A program made the position numbers and the translations under genes. A stretch of DNA of 64,000 bases from Epiperipatus broadwayi (lineage: Eukaryota; Onychophora; Udeonychophora; Euonychophora; Peripatidae): NCBI GenBank assembly GCA_028023455.1, contig JAQFVV010012418.1:11014563-11078562 (forward strand), given 5' to 3'. The notes beneath the pieces were generated by a model. That model was not told the DNA's origin, ran no database searches, and saw nothing but the letters and a program-made list of their open reading frames with translations. This document shows, piece after piece, positions 36,092-48,106 of the stretch; position 1 is the first letter of the stretch, and every line of letters begins with the position of its first letter.

Positions 36092-37086
36092 TTGTACCAC
36101 ATGAATGATGGGTTGCCCATGGGATTACCAATGAGCTGCACAGTGGCTAGCATCTATTTGAATTATTATGGAAAACAAGTATTATCTAAATACAACATAG
36201 TAGATAATCATATAATATATACAAGGTATGTGGACAACATATTTATTGCTGCTCCAGTAAATGTTGTTGAGCAAATCAAAGCTCAGATACAAGTGCACAC
36301 ATTCTTTGATTTAAACATTACATTTGAAAATATAAAGCAAGAAGTAAAATACTTACTATACAATAGTCATGAAGCCACCAGAAGTTGGTGGACAGATTCA
36401 TCCTGATTCATAAACACCTATGGCTCACAAGTTCGCTGGGTTGACATTGTTTCTTTTTAGAAATTACTATTTGCACAAATTTGAGGCGGATAGAAGATCT
36501 AACATGATTAATTATACTAACAATCTAATCAAATCAGGATACAAGCATAGTATAGTTTACAGTCAGATTAGACATTTTATTAATAATATAAGAAAACACA
36601 GAGTTAGAAATAACCAACCTTTGCTGTTGTTGCCTTATGTGCCCTCTTTGCATAAGACATTTTATAGGACTTTCTCTACAGTTTCATTTGAGCTGTCACA
36701 CACCTCTCTCAACTAATAGGCTTATTAACAATATAAAAGACACCATAGATCATGATCAGACCCCACAGGCTGTGTATAATATTGCATGCTCTCACAATGA
36801 ATGCAAAGCCTCGTGGTATAGTGAAACCAGAGCCACCACAGCAACTAGGTTGTCACAGCATGAATATAGGCATAATAAGTCCCATACTAACCCAGAATGG
36901 ACTTCATTTTTTACACAAAATCAAAAAGTATCTGGACATGTGTTTGAATCTGCCTCTGCAAAATTGGTTTGTACTGAGAGGCATGATTTTAAACATAAAG
37001 TAAAGGAGGCTTACTTCATAGAAGACTCCTTTGTCATTAATCACACAGAAGCATGTTTCGCTATATACAATAGATGGGCTAATTGA
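36092..37086 (+). pseudogene. Penelope-like element: RT catalytic region to GIY-YIG end
   Basis: 36092-36406 holds DGLPMGLPMSCTVASIYLNY (the PLE G-LPMG-P-S box) and RYVDNIFIAAP, the YVDD catalytic box with the second Asp changed to Asn. A shift leads to 36420-36716 with MAHKFAGLTLFLFRNYYLHK, FEADRRSN and LLPYVPSLHKTF. Another shift leads to 36637-37086 with QAVYNIACSHNECKASWYSE (GIY and degenerate YIG) and TATRLSQHEYRHN. That frame also gives SGHVFESASAKLV, KEAYFIEDSFVINH and a terminal stop. At least two frameshifts and the catalytic change make it nonfunctional. It is the best preserved PLE C-terminal half here; the N-terminal half is missing. Confidence 0.8.
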
Positions 37087-37849
37087 CTTATTTGCATAAA
37101 GTTTGCATATTATATATATATATAATGATGGCAATTAGTGAGTTATAACATGCTATGATTATGAGAAATACATTTTATCAAAAGCACTTAGCCATTTTAA
37201 TTTGCTAATTGCTATTAATTTGTTAATTTATACAGCATTACATTATAAATGTGTTAGCACAATTTAATAGTATTATAATTTGAACAAGTGTAAAGCATAA
37301 ATCTATGATTTATTAATTAATAATAATAATAACTAACTAAAAAGAAGCAATGACAATATAAGTTCATTATTAATCCATTGGTTTATACCCCAATGATTAT
37401 AATGACTTAAAAATAATCCCAATATTATTGGGAATTCACAAACACATTTAAACAATAGCATTCAATGTGATATAAAAAAGAATTAATTTTCTTTTTGGTA
37501 AGGTAATCCTTTCTGTAAGAGAATATGAAGGTTAATAAATTTTTAGCATCCTTGTTAAACCAAGATAAGTTATATTTAACATGTTAATCCATAAACATAG
37601 TGATTTCCGTAATCTTAAATTGAAGTTCAGCATTTCTCCAAGTGATGAAGGTTATGGAACTATATTTGAGTCATGAAAAAAGATTGTTCACAATTTTTCC
37701 ATTTTATTATTTATGATGAGATATTAATAATGTAATATGCACATTTTTAAAGTAAAGAGAACAATTATTTTACCACTATTCTGAATATAAATATCCACAA
37801 CTTGTTTAAAGTTAGTGAATAAACATCACTGACTACATCCTCTTAGGCT
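37087..37849. other. Spacer with no supported feature
   Basis: AT-rich sequence between the PLE fragment and the family-A inverted cluster; short TA tract near 37113. Confidence 0.5.
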
Positions 37850-37880
37850 TGTGTATAACTGTTGTTAAAACAGGCATAAC

Positions 37881-37916
<36 letters not shown>

Positions 37917-37999
37917 CACACACACAGCAAGCTACAGCAATCAATGGATGCCAGAAGGCTTGTGCATAAAATCCCCATCTAGTGCCTACTCATCCAATA

Positions 38000-38042
38000 T
38001 CCCCAGACTGGTTTCTGGCTTTATGGCCTTCATCAGTGAGAA
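38000..38042 (-). ncRNA. Hammerhead ribozyme, family A (minus)
   Basis: TTCTCA, CTGATGA, stem II region AGGCCATAAAGCCA (GGC with GCC), GAAA, ACCAGT, cleavage base C, TGGGGA. Helix I has six pairs counting two G-U. Helix III (ACCAGT) is imperfectly palindromic. Confidence 0.65.
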
Positions 38043-38486
38043 GCCTTGGATCTGAAAGCACTGCATCTAAATCTTAGGATCTAATACAATCCTCCACCAA
38101 ACACCTTTTATCTCCATTTAACTACAAAACTATGAGTCTTAAACTGAAAACATCTTAATGTTTTCAATCCAAGCCCATTAGTATATATAGTCATATGAGT
38201 CTGAACCCATTTCAGTACCCATACATTTTGGTGTCTTTGGTTCTTTAATAACTATAGCCACCACTGTCCTATTAGACAGGATTGGTTTTAAGCCAATAGA
38301 CATAACATGACTACCTCCTCTTATGCTTGTGTATAACTGTTGTTAAATCAGGCAAAACTCACTATATATATATATATATATAGTGGCAATATATATATAT
38401 ATATATATATATATTGCCACACACAGCAACCTAGAGCAATCAATGGATGCCAGAAGGTTCCCCATCTAGTGCCTAATCATCCAATA

Positions 38487-38528
38487 TCTCCAGACTAGTT
38501 TCTGGCTTATGGTCTTCATCAGTGAGAT
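38487..38528 (-). ncRNA. Hammerhead ribozyme, family A (minus)
   Basis: CTGATGA and GAAACTAGTC are intact with palindromic helix III. Helix I (ATCTCA with TGGAGA) is weakened by mismatches, so activity is doubtful. Confidence 0.55.
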
Positions 38529-38604
38529 GCCTTGAAATCTGAGAACACTGCATCTGGTTGCATTAGATCCTAAGATCTAGATGCAGTGCTCTCAGATCCA
38601 AGGC

Positions 38605-38646
38605 TCCTCACTGATGAAGGCTATAAGCCAGAAACTAGTCTGGGGA
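38605..38646 (+). ncRNA. Hammerhead ribozyme, family A (best copy)
   Basis: Helix I TCCTCA with TGGGGA (six pairs, one G-U), core CTGATGA, stem II GGCT-ATA-AGCC flanked by an A-A mismatch, core GAAA, palindromic helix III ACTAGT, cleavage base C. Every conserved core residue is present. Dimer formation through CTAG is the likely active form. Confidence 0.78.
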
Positions 38647-39057
38647 TATTGCATGAGTAGGCACTAGTTGAGATTTTATGCACAGGCCTTCTGGAATCCA
38701 TTGATTACTCTAGCTTGCTGTGTGTGGCAATATATATAGTGAGTTTTACCTGTTTTAACAGCAGTTATAAACAAGCATAATAAGAGGCAGTCACATGATG
38801 TTATTGGCTTAAAAACAATCCTGCCTAATAGGATAGTGGTGGCTATGGTTATTAAAGAACCAAAGACACCAAAATGTATGGGTACTGAACTGGGTTCAGA
38901 CTCATATGACTATATAAGCTAATGGGCTTGGATTGAAAACATTAAGGTGTTTTCAGTTTAAGACTCATAGTTTTTTAGTTAAATGGAGTTAAAAGATGGT
39001 TGCTGGAGGGTTGTATTAGATCCTAAGATCTAGATGCAGTGATCTCAGATCCAAGGC

Positions 39058-39099
39058 TCCTCACTGATGAAGGCCATAAGTCAGAAACTAGTCTGGGAA
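39058..39099 (+). ncRNA. Hammerhead ribozyme, family A
   Basis: Same organisation as 38605-38646, about 453 bp downstream in tandem. Helix I is TCCTCA with TGGGAA (one mismatch) and stem II GGCCATAAGTC is weaker. Core and ACTAGT are intact. Confidence 0.65.
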
Positions 39100-39179
39100 T
39101 ATTGGATGAGTAGGCACTAGATAAGATTTAATGCACAAACCTTCTGGAATCCATTGATTACTCTAGCTTGCTGTGTGTG

Positions 39180-39291
<112 letters not shown>

Positions 39292-39312
39292 TGAGTTTTG
39301 CCTGTTTTAAAG

Positions 39313-40079
39313 TTAGTGAACATAAATTTTCCAAATATATCAACTATTTACTATTACTTTCAATTAAAAAAGTCCAGCATTTTTTTTTTCTTTGAAGTTG
39401 TTAGACAGCATTATATAAATCAATTTATTCATTTTCCATTAACTTTATGACTGGTTGAACAGAATTATTTCATCTTTTGGCCAATTTGCCTCCTAGTGAA
39501 TTTTTTTTGTAAGTATTATACATTAAAATGCATGTAAAACAGTATATTTTAGTATAATATTTTTTTTAAAAAAATACTGCACTAAAAGGCAGGAAATTCA
39601 AAATTCTCACTCTTACAATAGACATAAGCTCCATCCTGACATGTTCAGCCATTGTTTCTTGCCAAGGCTGTAAAACATTTAACATTTTATGACATTGCAG
39701 TTTCCAATGATGCAAAAACATGTTTATTTGCAAATTTATTATGATTTTAAATTATTAGTTATCAAGAAATATAAATTATTAAAAAAATATTTTGATTTGA
39801 AATACTTTATTTTCGAAAATATAATGTTATATTAGCAGCTAACATAAATATGGCCTGAAGAAAATTGAAAAATTCTAGCTTTGACAGTAAACAATGTACA
39901 GTAAAAAATTATCATAATTTAGCAATAAATATTAAAAAAAAGTTAAATGTTTAAAGCATACTTCATTAGTTATAATAGAAATAAATAAATATTTGTTCAT
40001 GTTTTTAAAAATAATCAGAAACAAAAAATATTTTGTTGATTTTATAAACTGAAAATAATCTTTGTAAAAATGATTATGT
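39313..40079. other. AT-rich DNA with no supported feature
   Basis: Nothing recognisable beyond homopolymer and AT-rich sequence. Confidence 0.5.
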
Positions 40080-40440
40080 GTAATGTCTTTGTTTTGATCG
40101 TGGTCTCATTTTTTAAATATTTACAGAAACAAATGTAAACATTTAAAATTTATTTCAGTAGTAAACAAAAATACCTATCAAAGGAAGTCAAATTTGTTAT
40201 TTTCTGGCAAGTAATAATAAATTTATCATATATTTATAAACAGAATATAAACTTTTTAGAAACAATGACCTGTAAAGTCTTTGTTTTGATTACATCCTCA
40301 TTTTTTTTTAATATTTATAAAAACAAAGTGTGAATGTTTAAAATTTATTTCAATAATAGACAAAAATATCTATCAAATGAAGTCAAATTTATTATTTTCT
40401 GAAAAGAAATAATCATTTTATCATATATTTTACATTGTTG
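40080..40440. repeat. Diverged tandem duplication, about 194-bp period
   Basis: GTCTTTGTTTTGAT at 40084 recurs at 40278. Following segments align in both copies (TTTAAAATTTATTTCA, then ACAAAAATA and CTATCAAA, then GAAGTCAAATTT). The copies are clearly diverged. No ORF. Confidence 0.75.
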
Positions 40441-41620
40441 TGTGAGACAAAGAAAAATGTGAGAAATGTTGAAATGTAAGAAGCATGGTACTGCAATTTG
40501 GAACAGTTAACAGTTAACTGCAATAAATGAGATTTCTTGAAATAATAATTAATCAATGAATTAATGGAAGTTTCTGATTTATTTGTTGTTGTTCGTTATT
40601 TTCTTAGTATGATGAAAAGTCATTTTGCCCAGCAAAGGCAAAATTCCTAACCTAGATGTCGAAGGCAAAAAAAATGATCATTTAAAATTTTTAGTTTGCC
40701 TAGATTTTGATGGTGATCAAAGTTTTTGAAAACTGTCTGATTTTTTTTAAAATTGAGTATTTTTATATGTTGATGTGTGGATTACAACATATTTCCCATT
40801 ATGCATTGGGGTTTTCTTATTTTTCTGTGTAAATTTGGAAGAATTGTCTAGGTTATTTAAATGCAGTCTATAGATACTATGATTTTTGAAACAGCACAGT
40901 AAAACTTTATGAATACCATTGAAAAATAAAATGGAAGAAGATAATAATTTCAAGTCTTTTTTAATTGCTTCATATTTTACTTCTGGTCTTAAAATAATAT
41001 TACTATAATTTACATAAAATGAATAAATCTTAAATTTATAAAGTTCTCAGGTATTTATCTCAATTAAATTAAAATTGATCTATTAATAACTAATATTATT
41101 TAACAAATCCTAGCAAACAATCAATTTTTGCTAAATTTAAAGTACATAAGTTGTTGAACATGCATGCACACACATTAAAATCTAAGAACTATTTGATCTA
41201 CACTTGAATAAAAATGTAATCTGAAGTATAATTGATTTACTTTAAAATATTTTAGTGTTGTAATGTCAGATTTATAATTTTATTCTATATTTGTATGTTA
41301 AATTACTAGTTTTATGTGTGTGAGTACCTCTGTTTCTTTATACAATTCACAATGTTTGTTCATTAATAAGAATAATGACAAAAATATATGATGTGATCAT
41401 AAAATCTGCTTGAAAACCATTTTTAAATGCTTTATAAAATTATATTTTCTTCTAAGCATTAATATGAGAGACTTTTGTATTTGATATTTATTATATTATA
41501 TGCTATTCAACTAGTGACAGTGATGATTATATTTGCATAACTGTAAAAAGTAAAGCTAATACATTTTTTTACAGATTTTTAATTATATTATACATCTGCA
41601 GTGATACTGTAAGGTTATAA
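40441..41620. other. AT-rich DNA with no supported feature
   Basis: No coding, RNA or repeat feature supported. Confidence 0.5.
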
Positions 41621-41639
41621 TTTATATATATATATATAT

Positions 41640-43590
41640 ATATATTGTAATGAGCACAAATGTTCGTTACATTGTTTTTTTTTATTTATTTATTAAACAT
41701 GAAAGTAAATTAAAAAGTTCGCATTTAAAAATTTTCTTTAAGAATTAAAAATTGAAATTAAATATCATCTTAAACTCTTATATATTAAATCACACAGATA
41801 ATGAAAAATTATTAAAATAAAACTTTATTAAAGAAAAAGTATTTTAAAACTAAATTTTAAAAAGATTTGGAAATAAAATTATATCTTTAAATTTATCTTT
41901 AAATATATCTTTGATTTGGAAAACAGGTTAATTAATCAGAAATGGAAATGATAAATTTAATTAGTCAAATGTAAACCAGCCTTGGGCATTTAAATGTAAA
42001 AACATCGGTCAGATAGGGGAACAATAGAAACAAATAGCCAATGAAAGAAATCCATCGGGAAATCGGACCTCAGCGAAAGGATCATCACATCGATGACATA
42101 ATGCCAAGTCAATCCTTCGAATACATATAAAAGGAAAATTTGGAAATTATTAATCAGTGATTTATTATGATTATTACAATGTGACAGATAGATGTTAGTG
42201 CGGAGGTGCGGGAGAAGAGATATGAAGGACGCACGTTCAATCCCTTCAGTTGTTATAAAATGGAAAAATGAAACATCGCTTTTCTTATATTCAGAGGACC
42301 ACAGGATCATCGGGAAATTTAACGCTGGATTTCAAATGGCAAGCAATTGTAAAAGATGAACATTTCTAAAACCGTAAGAACTTTCTAAGATATAACGAAC
42401 AATATTAATTTGAAAACACTAAGAACTTTACAATTAATGAACATTAAATTAAAAACTTTTCGTATTTAAAATAATTGCATTAGTTTCCTATCTGACTAAA
42501 GTAGTTAAAATGTTATTTGATGTATTTTTTATTTATTTGTGTAAAATTATTTCCATTTATTTAATTTTGTTCTTTAAGTTTATTTATGATTTCTGTTTTC
42601 CGATAAATTAAAATATATCAATGTTAAACTTAAGTCGGGCATGAATGGCTGTATAGATTTGTAAAGTTATATTAGGGGAGGGTAATCTTAGGTTATTTGT
42701 TTCGTGGTAAATTGGGTCAATGGATTGGATATATTGGTGTGATTAGTAGATGTAATATTGATTTGCTACGGGCAGAATCGCTTCATACGCCACACACTTC
42801 CGTTTGCCTATGGAAGGAATTATAAGTCGGATACCGCAGTTCCTTTCTATGGAGTTTTTTGTTTTATTGCTCTTCTTTGCAGATAGATGTAATATTCCTA
42901 TCTCATGAGAAGCAATTTCTTCTCTTAACTTTTTGTGCTGCCGTATTTTATTACATTGAATACATCGATATATCATATGAATTGATGCCGGTTTGACTAC
43001 AAATTTTAACTTAAGGTTAAATAGGGATAGAATGTTTATTTTCAAAAGCAAATCTATATGGTCTATTCATACTTGACCCTAAATAAAAATGCATTAAATT
43101 TAAGTTGTTTATAGACGCTTGCATGGATTGGTTATCGGTTAAGTATGTTTTGGGTTTTCATATTTGATCAAAATATATAGACATTCGATAAATAATGATA
43201 CCTTACGGTGAGTATCTAAAATGTATTTATTCGGATGTCTTTTAAGTTATTGGTGACAATGCAAGTATCTTATGGTGAATACTATTGGGTTACATATAAA
43301 TTTCCCTCCGCAATTGTCAGTAATCAATAATTTTGTATTTTGATCGTTTATGTTTCTTTTGAAATGTTTTTGACCGTGAAATCTATGTAACCGATCTATA
43401 TTCAACATTATAAACAAGCTTTCATAAATTTATATGTGCAAACTTAATTAAAATGTAAAATTATAATATAATAGTAATTAAATGTAAATTAAAGTAAAGT
43501 TAAAAATAATGTTAAATGTTAAAATGTAAACTGATACTAAGACAATTTTAAATCTTATATATATATATGTGCGTAAATAAATTTTTGTAT
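41640..43590. other. Unassigned region of higher complexity, possible LTR or promoter
   Basis: It begins near TGTAATGAGCACAAATGTTC (41646), an imperfect palindrome with GTTACA. GC content rises at 42000-42350 and 42650-43080. A TATA-box-like ACATATAAAAGG lies at about 42122. Two minus-strand ORFs (41990-42310, 106 residues; 42743-43051, 102 residues) show no recognised motif. A solo LTR or a gene's upstream region would fit, but no second copy exists in the window to test this. Confidence 0.3.
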
Positions 43591-43764
43591 GTTAATTACT
43601 GGCAGTGGCTTATTTTATTCTTTTTTTTATATATACTCTTAGATTATCTTATTAAATCTCTGCTATTCCACTGAGCTAGTGACATGGGCTAACGACCAGG
43701 AATCAAAATTTAAAAAAAAAAAAAATTTTTTTTTTTTTGACTTACGCATCTGCCTACTTTATAA

Positions 43765-44060
43765 ATATATATATATGATCACTAGATAAAGCTTTACCAA
43801 TATCTCCATACAAACTTTGTATACATAAATGCTGAGAAAGACAGAATTCAATATCTTTTTGTTGTCTCCACCTTCATATCAACTGATTTCAAGCTAATTG
43901 GCTATCATCAGTGAAGGGTAGGGACTAGAATCTAGATCTAAACACTGACTCTAAAATTCAGCATTTATGAAAGATGTTTCTGTCAGCTTGCAAGCGTGAA
44001 TTTTTCAGATACGTAAATATTTTCAAATCCAGTGAAACAAACTACACAGTTATATATATA
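43765..44060 (-). mobile_element. Family-D hammerhead repeat (single unit)
   Basis: Bounded by TA runs (about 43763 and 44052). It shares with the tandem array the segments ACTAGATCTA-like (about 43925), CAGCTTGCAAGCGTGAATTT (43984) and the conserved ATTTTCAAATCCAG block. It holds an intact hammerhead on the minus strand. No ORF. It is related to family C but diverged. Confidence 0.65.
43871..43917 (-). ncRNA. Hammerhead ribozyme, family D
   Basis: Minus strand: CCTTCA, CTGATGA, stem II TAGC-CAATTA-GCTT, GAAA, ATCAGTTGAT (near-palindromic helix III that can also close as a four-pair hairpin), cleavage base A, TGAAGG. Helix I has six Watson-Crick pairs. One position is C-G here where family C has T-A, a compensatory change. 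Confidence 0.72.
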
Positions 44061-45478
44061 TAATATTATATTATATTATACCTATTCACAGTTAAATCAC
44101 TACCCAATATTACATTTACAAATTCATTATAATATTGATGATTTAATTGTGAATTGATGTATTTAATATATCATATTGACTAGCTTAGGTTGAGCATTTA
44201 TCTATTTCCAACAACTTTAATGAAAGAATGCTGAAGATCATTATAAATTTAAGGAATAGATGGCTAGTCTACTCTTTACATTTATTGACATACGATTGTT
44301 TTTATACTAGCTCCTGGGGTATAGTTATTTCTGTTTAAATTACACACATACATAGTATCTATTATATTCAAGATATGTAATTCATTCAACTTAGATGAGC
44401 ACTGAAAAGTTTTTTTTCTTTATCATCAAGCATGAGTTTTTTTGTTGGTTTCTTTGGGTAGGGTAGATTCACAGAAAACTAAGCTGTTCTATTATTAGTC
44501 AATAAGTAAGTAACTAGCTATTTTTAGCTAGAAAATAAACTACAAAAATCTTTAAAACTTTACTATTCAGCAAGCAGTGAACTCGCCTGCAAGACAAACT
44601 TTTTCTTTCTCTGATTTTTAAAAGTCTGTTGAAGAAGTCTTTTCCTTGCAGATGTATCTAAAGGCAGTTTTTCTTTACACATTACTAAGTATTAAAATGT
44701 TTTTATTATAATTACAACATTAAAATGGTTTTATTATATATATATATATTATTTATTGACTAATTATTATTTATTCTCGGAAAAAAATGATTGTATGTGA
44801 AAAGTATATTTGCCAATTATTCCATCAGATTATATTTATATAATATTATACACCCAAAAAAATCAATAACTTGATATTTTATCTTAGATCTTTAAATCCC
44901 GAGCTATTTATACAGAAAATTGGATTGAAATTAAATTTTATGCTCCAAGAGATTGAATTCTAAAAATTAAAAAGGACGATCTTTTCAAAAATGCTTTAAT
45001 ATTTTATAAGTTTACATTGAGATAAAATAAAATTAAACCATCTTCGCCGACTGTTGAAAATAAATGTATTTCTTTAATTGTTGAAAAATCGGATTAGAAA
45101 TTTTCTTTTTGGATTTATGTATTTCATAGATATTTTTTCAATTTATGGCAATATAATTTTTATTATTATTCTTATACGCACTTTTATCTTAATAATTATT
45201 TATCTATCTATCTAATTTTTAGAGTATAAAATATATTTTTATGATTTTACAAGTCACTGTGAATAACTTTAACGTTCATTTGAAAATTATACACTATATT
45301 TTTTTCTTTATAACTTTATCAATTTAATTCAAATTTTACGGACTAATAAAAAAATGCATAATATTCAGTACCACAAGGTAGGTTTTGTAAAATTATCTAG
45401 AGAAAAAAAATTAAAGCTCTATTTTGATCTTATTTTCAAAGGACTAAACATCATTCATTTGCTAAAAAGTTTTGCAAT
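44061..45478. other. AT-rich DNA with no supported feature
   Basis: Short TA and AT tracts near 44052-44080 and 44739. Nothing else recognised. Confidence 0.5.
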
Positions 45479-45595
45479 GCAATATATATATATATATCCA
45501 CAGATGGCGTCCTACCAAGACTGCCAATCAAGCGTATGTTTTGTTTACATAAACGTCAGAGTAGTTAGTATTCACTATCCCTAACTATAATTCCA

Positions 45596-45639
45596 CTTTC
45601 AGATCATGATTTCAAGCTATTTGCTATCGTCAGTGAAAG
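45596..45639 (-). ncRNA. Hammerhead ribozyme, family C, unit 1
   Basis: Minus strand: CTTTCA, CTGACGA, stem II TAGC-AAATA-GCTT, GAAA, palindromic helix III ATCATGAT, cleavage base C, TGAAAG. Helix I is six Watson-Crick pairs. All core residues are intact. Helix III is an eight-base palindrome suited to dimer pairing between adjacent units. Confidence 0.8.
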
Positions 45640-47519
45640 ACAGGAATAAAGAAACTAGATCTGAATACAAACTCTGAGCGTTTATGAAACAATTTCTATT
45701 CAGCTTGCAAGCGTGAATTTTTTAGACACGTAATGTCTTCAAACTCAGCATAGCAAACCAGATAGCTACATGGGTCTGATCTCAGTTCAGCATCACCACA
45801 TAGTAGAAGCCTTCAATCTATATCATTCAAAAAGACCTCAAAGGTACTTTATGATAAACAAAAATGCAAGTTAAAAAACTTGCTAACGCTTTATTTATGC
45901 CACAGATGCCTACCAAACTGCCAATCAAGCGTTGTTTTTTACATAAACATCAGAGTAGTTAGTATCACTATCCCTAACTATAATTCCACTTTCAGATCAT
46001 GATTTCAAGCTATTTGCTATCTAGTGAAAGACAGGAATAAATAAACTAGATCTGAATACAAACTCTGAGCGTTTATGAAACAATTTCTATTCAGCTTGCA
46101 AGCGTGAATTTTTTAGACACGTAATGTCTTCAAACTCAGCATAGCAAACCAGATAGCTCTGGGTCTGATCTCAGTTCAGCATCACCACATATAGAAGCCT
46201 CTCAATCTATATCATTGCAAGAAAGACCTCAAAGGTACATTTATGATAAACAAAAATGCAAGTTAAAAAACTTGCTAACGCTTGTATTTATGTCCACAGA
46301 TGCATCCTACCAACTCCAATCAAGGTATGTTTTGTTTACATAAACTCAGAGTAGTTAGTATTCACTATCCCTAACTATAATTCCACTTTAGATCATGATT
46401 TCAAGCTTTTGTATCGTAGTGAAAGACAGAATAAAGAAACTAGATCTGAATACAAACTCTGAGCGTTTATGAAACAATTTCTATTCAGCTTGCAAGCTGA
46501 ATTTTTAGAACGTAATGTCTTCAAACTAGCATAGCAAACCAGATAGCTACATGGGTCTGATCTCAGTTAGCATCACCACATAGTAGAAGCCTCTGCAATC
46601 TATATCATTGCAAGAAAGACCTCAAAGGTCATTTTGTAACAAAAATGCAAGTTAAAAAACTGCTAACACTTGTATTTATTCCACAGATGCGTCCTACCAA
46701 GACTGCCAATCAAGCGTATGTTTTTTAATAAACGCAGAGTAGTTAGTATTCACTATCCCTAACTATAATTCCACTTTAGATCTGATTTAAGCTATTTGCT
46801 ATCGTAGTGAAAGACAGGAATAAAGAAACTAGATCTGAATACAAACTCTGAGCGTTTATGAAACAATTTCTATTCAGCTTGAAGCGTGAATTTTTAGAAC
46901 GTAATGCTTCAAACTAGCATAGCAAACCAGATAGCTAATGGGTCTGATCTAGTTAGCATCACCACATAGTAGAAGCCTTCAATCTATATCATTGAAGAAA
47001 GACCTCAAAGGTACATTTATGATACAAAAATAAGTTAAAAAACTTGCTAACGCTTGTATTTATTCCACAGATGGCCCTACCAAACTGAATCAAGCGTATG
47101 TTTTTTTACATAAACCAGAGTAGTTAGTATTCACTATCCCTAACTATAATTCACTTTCGATCATGATTTAAGCTATTTGCATCAGAAGAAGAATAAAGAA
47201 AAGATGAATAAAATTGAGCGTTATGAAACAATTTATTAGCTGAATGATTTTAGAACGAAGTCTTCAAACTAGCATACAAACAGATAGCTACATGGGCTGA
47301 CTGTTAGCATCACCATATAGTAGAAGCCTCTGCAATCTATATCATTGCAAGAAAGACCTCAAAGGTACATTTATGATAAACAAAAATGCAAGTTAAAAAC
47401 TTGCTAACGCTTGTATTTATGTCCACAGATGGCGTCCTACCAAGACTGCCAATCAAGCGTATGTTTTGTTTACATAAACGTCAGAGTAGTTAGTATTCAC
47501 TATCCCTAACTATATTCCA

Positions 47520-47563
47520 CTTTCAGATCATGATTTCAAGCTATTTGCTATCGTCAGTGAAAG
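47520..47563 (-). ncRNA. Hammerhead ribozyme, family C, unit 6
   Basis: Identical core and helices to unit 1. Units 2-5 and 7 keep most of the motif but have single-base losses in the core (for example TCGTAGTG for TCGTCAGTG), which would abolish cleavage if real. Confidence 0.78.
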
Positions 47564-48106
47564 ACAGGAATAAAGAAACTAGATCTGAATACAAACCTGA
47601 GCGTTTATGAAACAATTCTATTCAGCTTGCAGCGTGAATTTTTGACACGTAATGCTTCAAACTCAGCTAGCAAACCAGATAGCTACTGGGTCTGATCTCA
47701 GTTCAGCATCACCACATAGTAGAAGCCTCGCAATCTATATCATTGCAAGAAAGACCTCAAAGGTACATTTATGATAAACAAAAGCAAGTTAAAAAACGCT
47801 AACGCTTGTATTTATGCCACAGAGGCGCCTACCAAGACTGCCAATCAAGCGTATGTTTGTTTACATAAACATCAGAGAGTTAGTATTCACTATCCCTAAC
47901 TATAATTCCACTTTCAGATCTGATTTCAAGCTATTTGCTATCCAGGAAAGACAGGAATAAAGAAACTAGATCTGAATACAAACCTGGCGTTTATGAAACA
48001 ATTTCTATTCAGCTTGCAGCGTGAATTTTTAGAAGAAGCTCAAACTCCGCAAACCGACCGGGCGACTCGTCGACACCACATAGAGGCCAACTACATCAAA
48101 AACCAA

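Larger units (their letters stand above)
45480..48106 (-). repeat. Tandem array of seven ~390-bp hammerhead units (family C)
   Basis: Units start at CAGATG-type anchors at 45501, 45903, 46297, 46684, 47068, 47426 and 47820, giving steps of roughly 358-402 bp. A TA run precedes the first unit and the last is truncated near 48106. Each unit carries a hammerhead on the minus strand, the CAGCTTGCAAGCGTGAATTT segment, and the conserved AGCTACATGGGTCTGATCTC block. Units 1 and 6 are complete. The others differ mainly by one- to three-base losses scattered along the unit. No ORF. Tandem hammerhead repeats are known from animal satellites and retrozymes, where transcripts self-cleave to unit-length RNAs. 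Confidence 0.9.

Noticed and set aside
42743-43051. 102-residue minus-strand ORF with two nearby cysteines
   Set aside because: CIQCNKIRQH is suggestive of a metal site, but there is only one Cys pair, no family match and no splice or promoter context. Mentioned under the region entry only.
45480-48106. CRISPR-like array
   Set aside because: Tandem units of about 390 bp without spacers in an animal-type genome; it is a ribozyme-bearing satellite, not CRISPR.
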